Below, one piece after another: positions 14,901-19,848 of a stretch of DNA of 19,848 bases; position 1 is the first letter of the stretch, and each line of letters opens with the position of its first letter. The translations under genes were made by a program, and so were the position numbers. The notes below the pieces were generated by a model. The model searched no databases. It was not told the DNA's origin and was given only the letters and a program-made list of their open reading frames with translations. The stretch spans positions 1 to 19,848 of the forward strand of contig CAAGQJ010000017.1 of assembly GCA_900772095.1 (NCBI GenBank), read 5' to 3'. Origin of the DNA: Bacilli bacterium (GTDB taxonomy: Bacteria > Bacillota_I > Bacilli_A > RF39 > UBA660).

Positions 14901-15681
14901 TATAGGAACTAATAATACACTTGATACTAGCAAAATAACTACAAATGGAGTATTAAAACTAAATAATGATAAACTAGAATTAGAATATAACAATAAATTA
15001 TTAAAAACATTTGAAATAGGTAGTGTTACTTTAGGAAACCTAAAACTAGATAAAAAAATTATAACAATTCCAACTAAATTAAGTTATGAAGATTTTACTC
15101 AAGAAATAACAACAAAAAATACAACATATAAAATAGAAAAATACTTAGGTGGTGAAGAAGTCGCTAACTACGAAGAAATAACAAGTGGTGATATAACCGG
15201 TGGATTGTTATTAAGAATTTATAAAGGTAGTGAAGTAGTAGAAACATACTCTATAAACGAAGGATATTACAAAATAAATAATTTAAAAGTAGATGAAACT
15301 AATAAATATATCTTAGATATAAAAGATAAAACAAGTCTTGAAAGCTTTTTAACAAATATAGAAACAAGTGGAACTGTTACTATCAAAAATAAAGATAATG
15401 AAGAAAAATCTAATGAAGATTTAGTAGCAACTGGAGACACCATAAAAATAGACCTTGGAACTAGAAGTATTACATATACTTTAGTAGTAAAAGGTGATGT
15501 AGATGGTGATGGAGATGTAACCGCATCAGATGCATACAAAGTATTACAACATAGTATAGGAAGAAAACCACTAGAAGGAGTTTATCTCCTTGCAGGTCAA
15601 ATAAATGGTTCAGAAGATTTAACAGCACATGACGCATATAAAATACTAATGTATAGTATAGAAATAATTGATAATTTATAG
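11977..15681 (+). CDS. Surface LRR protein with two dockerins and repeated beta modules
   Basis: A 1234-residue protein from ATG 11977, chosen over GTG 11968 because GGAAGGTG at 11961-11968 fits the ATG and the paralogue also starts MKKIK. Numbered from that ATG: signal anchor 14-33; about 13 leucine-rich repeats of 21 residues at 114-382 (LTxLDLSNNTKLTxLxLxxN, the InlJ-like type); an Ig-like strand domain at about 395-466; eight beta-rich modules of 55-68 residues at 467-1016; a further beta domain and linker; and a C-terminal dockerin at about 1172-1229. A second, canonical dockerin (592-647; DVNKDGVIDEAD and DVNLDGKVGLKD) is inserted within module 2. The C-terminal dockerin has one good calcium loop (DVDGDGDVTASD) and one degenerate loop. 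There is no sortase motif. It is cotranscribed with the cohesin receptor 11 bases downstream, its likely binding partner. Confidence 0.88.
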   Translation: MKKIKLKLNNKTKIIFSILVIGIIVPTFIVCAFYKPTKLNKYIASTLYKEENNIYFNDNTLYNCIIDAYNKENNTTNPYTYSLSLEELSSIKEVTCRGDELSEEAFKVSDLTGIDKLENLEYLEIPNNFLTEVDLSKNTKLKTLYLGGNQLEALDISKNTLLTDLSVGWNALTELDVTNNQKLTSLELDYNQLESIDLSQNLDLTKLSLATNKFASVDLSNNTKLNELFLFHNKLSNLDLSNNTLITNLRLEKNNLTYIDLSNNTKLTDLMVDNNQLTTLDLTNNEELQNLSAEANKITNINLENNSNLKIISMDNNSLTDIDLTNINKLEQLYLNNNALTQINLENNLNLSQLQLINNKLTTLDLTKNTQLISLNINGNAFEANNIILFKGKTLEKASLPYPDVSLPPGKTLTLKDITCNENCLTSNENQITVNESGEYTLTLTYTHDLSEEDLVEVKVPLTVIELTSNDYMIDNDNKAIYYLNKEFDINNITFKSGEEEYTNEKLTKEYNGNILTIKYDGSIVNTYNVSKLTMYSDKYTIKDDTIDVLDFTFDKNNIKFKLGEEDFTDEKLTIEYNYGQTIEFTEEQKKRADVNKDGVIDEADVKMLREVIASGTNTLENSLGDVNLDGKVGLKDVLVLRMYLYTNLAIKYDGNLIDAYKVNILNLTSADYIIDNENSKLYYGDKTFNIDNVIVKLGAEEYTDEKLTKEFNDSILTIKYDGNVLKTFTVIPVAISSAEYTINSDYIYIGNNTLDLSKISVNIGERNINQDENTLEIKHNNKVVKTYKIIKTSLSDYIIKDDTIYSLNEEFDINKVSATNAEFVIEDNKLNLKYNDNIIKTYNISKIEISSDYYVITNDSIYIKDNELSVDKITINNATLKQEDSKLKLLIGEETIKEYEIVKVTISSELYDIDGDYIYSYNRNLSSDYITSNIGTVDLTNNKVTIILNDKVIATYQAININSEEYKIGKNYVFIGTNNTLDTSKITTNGVLKLNNDKLELEYNNKLLKTFEIGSVTLGNLKLDKKIITIPTKLSYEDFTQEITTKNTTYKIEKYLGGEEVANYEEITSGDITGGLLLRIYKGSEVVETYSINEGYYKINNLKVDETNKYILDIKDKTSLESFLTNIETSGTVTIKNKDNEEKSNEDLVATGDTIKIDLGTRSITYTLVVKGDVDGDGDVTASDAYKVLQHSIGRKPLEGVYLLAGQINGSEDLTAHDAYKILMYSIEIIDNL
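13710..13726. repeat. Perfect 7-3-7 inverted repeat at the edge of the inserted dockerin
   Basis: CTATGGT, CAA, ACCATAG. It lies exactly where the beta module is interrupted (after TIEYN) and the dockerin-bearing insert begins. It may mark the insertion junction or be chance. Confidence 0.55.
13711..13920 (+). other. In-frame dockerin insert inside a beta module
   Basis: About 70 codons separate the two halves of module 2. The left half ends LTIEYN and the right half resumes LAIKYDGNLIDAYKV, matching the uninterrupted LTKEYNGNILTIKYDGS of module 1. The insert encodes a short polar lead (YGQTIEFTEEQ) and a complete two-loop dockerin. Confidence 0.75.
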
Positions 15682-15692
15682 GAGGAGTAAAA

Positions 15693-17948
15693 ATGAAAAA
15701 TAAAATATCAAAAATATTATTTGCAATAACTTTGTTTATCACAAGCCTTATTGGATATACTACTGTTAATGCCTATAATAGTTCACTTGTTCCAAGCAAG
15801 AGTGAAGTCAAGCCAGGTGAAGAATTTACAATAACACTAAAAGTTTCAGGTTTAACTAATAAACTTGGGTCTGCGAATTACGATATAACATTTAACAGTG
15901 ATTTATTTGAATATGTTGGTAGCTCGCTAGATGAAGATGAATTGAGCAATCTAGTAGGGAATACAGTTAAATCAGCCAATTATTATAAAAGCGGTCTTGA
16001 TAATGGTACATTCGCAACGTATACATTTAAAGCAAAATCAGGAATAACAAGTGATGCAACTGGGGAATTTAAATTAACTTCAAAAGGAACTTCAGATAAA
16101 AATGGTGACTCAATAACAAGTACAAATTCTAATACTTCTGTAAAAGTTCATGTTGTAAGTACCAATAATTACTTATCAGATTTAAAAATAGATGGTACAA
16201 CAATTTCAGGATTTAGCAAAGACAAAACATCATATGAAATTACCCTAGATAAAACATCAGTAACACTAGGAGCAACAAAAGAAGATAGCAAAGCAACAAT
16301 AAGTGGTATAGGTAGTAAAACATTAAACTATGGAAAAAATACTTTCTCTATTGTAGTTACTAGTGAAGCAAAAACAACAAAAACATATACAGTAATAGTA
16401 AATAGACCAGATAATAGAAGTGATGATACAACATTAAAAAGTCTAGAAATTTCAGGAGTAAATTTTGCATTCAAAAATGATAAGTATGATTATAATCTTA
16501 CAATTGACAAAGAAATCATTAGCATAACAGCACTAAAAAACAACTCAAAACAAACAATTTCAGGTAGTACTGGAGATGTAAAACTAAAATATGGAACTAA
16601 CATTATAAAAATAAATGTAAAATCCGAAAAAGGAACAACAAAAACATATACTTTAACTATTACTAGACCAGATAGTAGAAGTGCTAATAATAATTTATCA
16701 AGTTTATCATTAAGCAGTGGAACAATAAACTTTAAACCATCTACTACTACATACAATGTAACAGTAGATAAAAATACAACAAGTGTTACAATAAAAGCCA
16801 CTCTAGCAGACCAAAAATCAAGCTTTGTAGCAGGTTTTGAACCAAAAACAGTTAACTTAGTTAATGGGAATAACAAAGTATTAATAAAAGTAAAAAATGA
16901 AAAAGGCGAAATTAAAGTTTACACTCTTAATATAAACAAAGATGATGGAAGAGATACTAATGCTGATTTAGAGTATTTAAAAATCAGTGAAGGAACAATA
17001 GAATTTAATAAAGACATAACAAATTATAAAGTAACAGTAGAAAATACTGTAGATAAATTAACTATAGATACTAAAACAATTAGTTCTAAAGCCAAAATAT
17101 CTATAACAAATCCAACTCTTGTAGTAGGTGAAAATACTGTAAAAATACTTGTAACAGCAGAAAATGGTGCAACAAAAGAATACATAATTACTGTAATAAA
17201 AAAAGAAAAAAGTGCAACATTATCTACAGATAATTACTTAGATGCTATAGAAATAGATGGTTATAGTTTAAACTTTAACAAAGATACACTAAGATATGAT
17301 TTAAAAATAAAAGATGAAGAAAGTTTAATAATAAAAGCATATGCAAGTAACACAAACTCATCAGTTACTATTTCAGGAAATGAAAGTTTAAAAGATGGAA
17401 GCATAATTAGTATCAAAGTAATATCAGAAAGTGGAGATGCTAAAGTTTATCAAATTAATATCCAAAAAGGTGAAAAATCAATACCAATTCAATATCTTAT
17501 CGTAGGTATCCTTGGTATAGTTCTATTAGTATTAATAATTATAATAGTAATACAAAAGAAAAAACAAAAAGATAACTTCATAATAGATGATACAGTAGGC
17601 ACAAATGGAGTAAACAACGTATATAATAATCAACAAGGAATAACCCAAAATACCAACACTATAGGAAAAACAAATGAAAATAACATAACTGGAGTTAATA
17701 ATTCAACTATGCAAAATGCTATTAACACACCAAACAATAATATAAATACAATCAACCCAGTTATTAATGAACCTGTTAATACTATTAATAATACTCAAGA
17801 AACTATTTCTCCACAAGAACCACCAAAAGAAATTCCAAAACAACAAGTAATAAATAATCCAAGTGGACTTACAAAAGTATGTTCTTCATGCGGAAGAAGA
17901 GTACCATATGAAGCAGGAACATGTCCATATTGTATGAATGATTTTTAA
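15693..17948 (+). CDS. Cohesin receptor with cadherin-like domains, membrane anchor and cytoplasmic zinc ribbon
   Basis: A 751-residue protein. Signal peptide 1-27 (likely cut after VNA); cohesin domain about 29-156 (PSKSEVKPGEEFTITLKVSG, then LGSANYDITFNSDLFEYVG, then TFATYTFKAKSG); five cadherin-like beta-sandwich domains at about 158-237, 244-325, 332-415, 422-503 and 512-591, each ending in a KTYTVIVNRPD-type strand; one membrane helix at 598-620 followed by KKKQK; an Asn/Gln/Thr-rich tail at about 630-725; and a zinc ribbon with Cys730, 733, 744 and 747 (CSSCGRR and CPYCMNDF). The cohesin is thus outside and the zinc ribbon inside. It should hold dockerin proteins at the cell surface, the obvious client being the upstream gene. 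GGAGGAG at 15681-15687 overlaps the upstream stop. A terminator follows. Confidence 0.9.
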   Translation: MKNKISKILFAITLFITSLIGYTTVNAYNSSLVPSKSEVKPGEEFTITLKVSGLTNKLGSANYDITFNSDLFEYVGSSLDEDELSNLVGNTVKSANYYKSGLDNGTFATYTFKAKSGITSDATGEFKLTSKGTSDKNGDSITSTNSNTSVKVHVVSTNNYLSDLKIDGTTISGFSKDKTSYEITLDKTSVTLGATKEDSKATISGIGSKTLNYGKNTFSIVVTSEAKTTKTYTVIVNRPDNRSDDTTLKSLEISGVNFAFKNDKYDYNLTIDKEIISITALKNNSKQTISGSTGDVKLKYGTNIIKINVKSEKGTTKTYTLTITRPDSRSANNNLSSLSLSSGTINFKPSTTTYNVTVDKNTTSVTIKATLADQKSSFVAGFEPKTVNLVNGNNKVLIKVKNEKGEIKVYTLNINKDDGRDTNADLEYLKISEGTIEFNKDITNYKVTVENTVDKLTIDTKTISSKAKISITNPTLVVGENTVKILVTAENGATKEYIITVIKKEKSATLSTDNYLDAIEIDGYSLNFNKDTLRYDLKIKDEESLIIKAYASNTNSSVTISGNESLKDGSIISIKVISESGDAKVYQINIQKGEKSIPIQYLIVGILGIVLLVLIIIIVIQKKKQKDNFIIDDTVGTNGVNNVYNNQQGITQNTNTIGKTNENNITGVNNSTMQNAINTPNNNINTINPVINEPVNTINNTQETISPQEPPKEIPKQQVINNPSGLTKVCSSCGRRVPYEAGTCPYCMNDF

Positions 17949-17956
17949 AAATATTC

Positions 17957-17989
17957 AAAAGGTAAGAAATATAATTTTCTTACTTTTTT
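17957..17989 (+). terminator. Rho-independent terminator of the cohesin operon
   Basis: GTAAGAAA/TTTCTTAC (17962-17969 and 17976-17983), extended by a G-T pair and A-T pairs, is followed by six T. Confidence 0.8.
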
Positions 17990-18023
17990 CATAAAAATAA
18001 AATTAATAACTCTCTATTTTTAA

Positions 18024-18052
18024 TGACAAAAATTAAACCATGTGATATAATT
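18024..18052 (+). promoter_or_regulatory. Promoter of the LRR paralogue
   Basis: ATGACA (18024-18029), a 17-bp spacer and TATAAT (18047-18052) with a TGA extension. The leader is about 19 nt with GAGGAG. It is clearly related to the promoter at 11920-11948, suggesting common regulation or a shared duplicated origin. Confidence 0.65.
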
Positions 18053-18077
18053 TACTTATAATAGAGGAGTATATATT

Positions 18078-19848
18078 ATGAAAAAAATAAAATTTAAATT
18101 AAACAAAAAGTTAAAAATTATATCTAGTATTATCTTACTAAGTATCATACTACCAATTTCTATAGTATATGTTTTTTATAAACCAACAACTATAAATAAA
18201 TTAATCTCAAATAAACTATATAAAGAAACAGTTAGTTCATACTTTAATGATACTAATTTTTATAATTGTATTATTGATATTTATAACCACGAAAATAATA
18301 CTAATAAACCATATACTTATAATTTATCAGAAAGTGAACTTGCCAGCATAAAAAATGTTTCCTGTGATAATAAAGAAATCACTGATACAACAGGCATAGA
18401 AAAATTAGTTAATTTAACCTATTTATCTTTGCATAAAAATAAGCTAACAACAATAGATATAAGCAAAAATACGAATTTAACCATTTTATATTTGTCTCAC
18501 AATAACCTAACAACAATAGATGTAAGCAAGAATACGAATTTAACCAAATTATATTTGTATTACAATCGCCTAACGGAACTAGATGTAAGCAAGAACACGA
18601 ATTTAACCATTTTATATTTGTCTCAGAATTACCTAACGGAACTAGATGTAAGCAAGAATACGAATTTAACCGAATTATATTTGTATCAGAATAAACTAAT
18701 AACAATAGATGTAAGCAAGAATACGAATTTAACCAAATTAGTTTTGCATTGGAATAAACTAATAACAATAGATGTAAGCAAGAATACGAATTTAACCGAA
18801 TTAATTTTGGAAAAAAATAACCTAACGGAACTAGATTTAAGTAAGAACACTAAATTAACCACTTTATTATCCTTGAAAAACAATAAATTTATTGTAAATA
18901 CTGTTATTTACAAAAATACATTCATAAAACTACCAGAACCTAACATTATATTACCTGAAGGTATAACTCTAACGCTTAAAAATATCCCTAGTGATGATAA
19001 TTTTATAATTTCTTCAGATAACAAGGTAAATTTTCCAAAAAGTGGTAAATATGATGTAAATAGTGAGTATCAATTGACTTCTGCAATCCGCGATGATAAA
19101 TTTACTTCACAAGTTTCATTATCAGTAATTGAATTAGTAAGTGATAAATATATAATAGATGAAGATAATGAAATAATATATTACAGTAATATAGGTTTTA
19201 ATACTAATAATATATCATTTAAAGTAGGAGATGAAATATTTACTGATGAAAAACTAACTACTGAGTATTCTAATAATGTTTTAACAATTAAATATAACGA
19301 TAATGTAATAAAAACATATACAATAAAAGAAATAACAGTAAGTTCAGATAACTATATAATAAAAGATAATTATATTTACATAGAAAATAGTGTTTTAGAT
19401 ATAAATAAATTAAGTACAAGTATAGGAACACTAAATATAAATGGTAATGTACTAGAAGTAAAATATAATGATAATGTAATAAAAACATATAATATATGTG
19501 GAATAAACTTTGGTAATTTAAAATCAAATAAAAATTTAATATTAATTGAAAATGAATTATCTTATGAAGACTTTATTAAAGAAATAACTACTAATAATGT
19601 AACATATAAAATAGAAAAATATAAAAGTGAAGATAATAACACTTTAGAAGAAGTAACAAGTGGTAATATAACTAGTGGAATGTTTCTAAATGTATATAAA
19701 GATAATAAATTATTAGAAACTTATAATATTGTTAAAGGATACTATAAAATAAATAATTTAAAAGTAGATGAAACTAATAATTATATCTTAGATATAAAAG
19801 ATAAAACAAGTCTTGAAAGCTTTTTAACAAATATAGAAACAAGTGGAA
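18078..19848 (+). CDS. Second surface LRR protein, paralogue of the 11977 gene (cut by window end)
   Basis: The open frame runs for 590 codons without a stop to the right edge. The start is ATG with GAGGAG eight bases upstream. The N terminus (MKKIKFKLNKK, an anchor at about 14-33, then FYKPT) matches that of the 11977 gene. It has about eight leucine-rich repeats of 21 residues, seven in a nearly identical DNA array, then an Ig-like stretch, two beta modules (ending TIKYNDNVIKTY and VKYNDNVIKTY), and the same post-module domain (LSYEDF, then TYKIEKY). The last residues (GYYKINNLKVDET through TNIETSG) are almost identical to the segment that precedes the C-terminal dockerin in the paralogue, so a dockerin is expected just beyond the window. 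That part is not seen. It has its own promoter and lies downstream of the cohesin receptor. Confidence 0.85.
   Translation, partial: MKKIKFKLNKKLKIISSIILLSIILPISIVYVFYKPTTINKLISNKLYKETVSSYFNDTNFYNCIIDIYNHENNTNKPYTYNLSESELASIKNVSCDNKEITDTTGIEKLVNLTYLSLHKNKLTTIDISKNTNLTILYLSHNNLTTIDVSKNTNLTKLYLYYNRLTELDVSKNTNLTILYLSQNYLTELDVSKNTNLTELYLYQNKLITIDVSKNTNLTKLVLHWNKLITIDVSKNTNLTELILEKNNLTELDLSKNTKLTTLLSLKNNKFIVNTVIYKNTFIKLPEPNIILPEGITLTLKNIPSDDNFIISSDNKVNFPKSGKYDVNSEYQLTSAIRDDKFTSQVSLSVIELVSDKYIIDEDNEIIYYSNIGFNTNNISFKVGDEIFTDEKLTTEYSNNVLTIKYNDNVIKTYTIKEITVSSDNYIIKDNYIYIENSVLDINKLSTSIGTLNINGNVLEVKYNDNVIKTYNICGINFGNLKSNKNLILIENELSYEDFIKEITTNNVTYKIEKYKSEDNNTLEEVTSGNITSGMFLNVYKDNKLLETYNIVKGYYKINNLKVDETNNYILDIKDKTSLESFLTNIETSG
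18444..18884 (+). repeat. Array of seven 63-bp LRR-coding units
   Basis: Units begin with CTAACA or CTAACG or CTAATA at 18444, 18507, 18570, 18633, 18696, 18759 and 18822. Units 1-6 share long identical runs at the DNA level (for example GATGTAAGCAAGAATACGAA), while the last is more diverged. Variation is concentrated in the solvent-facing codons after TTTG and in the ACAATA/GAACTA pair. The equivalent repeats in the 11977 gene are far more diverged. Confidence 0.85.

Noticed and set aside
18409..18883. Minus-strand frames with a regular repeat of LNSYSCLHLL type
   Set aside because: They are shadows of the 63-bp LRR units on the plus strand. The apparent repeat is the complement of the coding repeat and has no start signal.
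18444..18884. Regular spaced repeats considered as a CRISPR array
   Set aside because: Units are directly contiguous 63-bp coding repeats in frame, with no unique spacers and no cas genes.

Overview
The window is very AT-rich. Its genes start with strong Gram-positive ribosome binding sites (GGAGG or AAGGAG), the candidate sigma-A promoters give leaders of only about 13-30 nt, and rho-independent terminators are short. All 13 complete genes stop with TAA or TAG and none with TGA, while Trp is TGG. Together with membrane-anchored surface proteins and no outer-membrane features, this suggests a low-GC Firmicute, possibly one of the host-associated Bacilli/Erysipelotrichia/Mollicutes-related lineages. 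That placement is inference from composition and gene content.

Left part (1-4267): a minus-strand AlbA_2/HATPase/HTH regulator (184-1491) whose promoter region carries six copies of a 12-bp motif; a 67-residue membrane protein; a membrane-anchored XRE-type regulator; and a membrane-anchored extracytoplasmic protein of unknown function. A bidirectional terminator separates the last of these from a convergent 624-residue pectate-lyase-like adhesive protein with a WxL-like C terminus and no signal peptide.

Middle part (6218-11832): a YfhO-type polytopic membrane protein and an unknown 86-residue protein, then two overlapping genes that both derive from NifS/IscS cysteine desulfurase. The first keeps the PLP lysine, catalytic cysteine and substrate-binding arginine but has lost two loops (NPSSLHxxG and HGGxxxxxxRSGT). 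The second keeps exactly those two loops but has lost the lysine and the cysteine-bearing C-terminal domain. One of these loops is known to reach into the neighbouring subunit's active site in the family homodimer, so the pair looks like an obligate heterodimer. It is followed by a 57-residue protein with ten cysteines (DUF1540-like) and, under its own promoter, a membrane-anchored thioredoxin-like protein with a CGYC motif.

Right part (11920-19848): a cell-surface cohesin/dockerin system. A 1234-residue protein has an N-terminal membrane anchor, 21-residue leucine-rich repeats, eight copies of an unnamed beta-rich module, one dockerin inserted inside a module and a second at the C terminus. 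Eleven bases downstream is a 751-residue receptor: signal peptide, cohesin, five cadherin-like beta-sandwich domains, one membrane segment, an Asn-rich cytoplasmic tail and a C-terminal zinc ribbon. A third gene, cut by the window end, is a shorter paralogue of the first with almost identical 63-bp LRR units. No cellulase or other glycoside hydrolase is present, so this looks like a cohesin-dockerin pairing used for surface display of LRR adhesins rather than a cellulosome.
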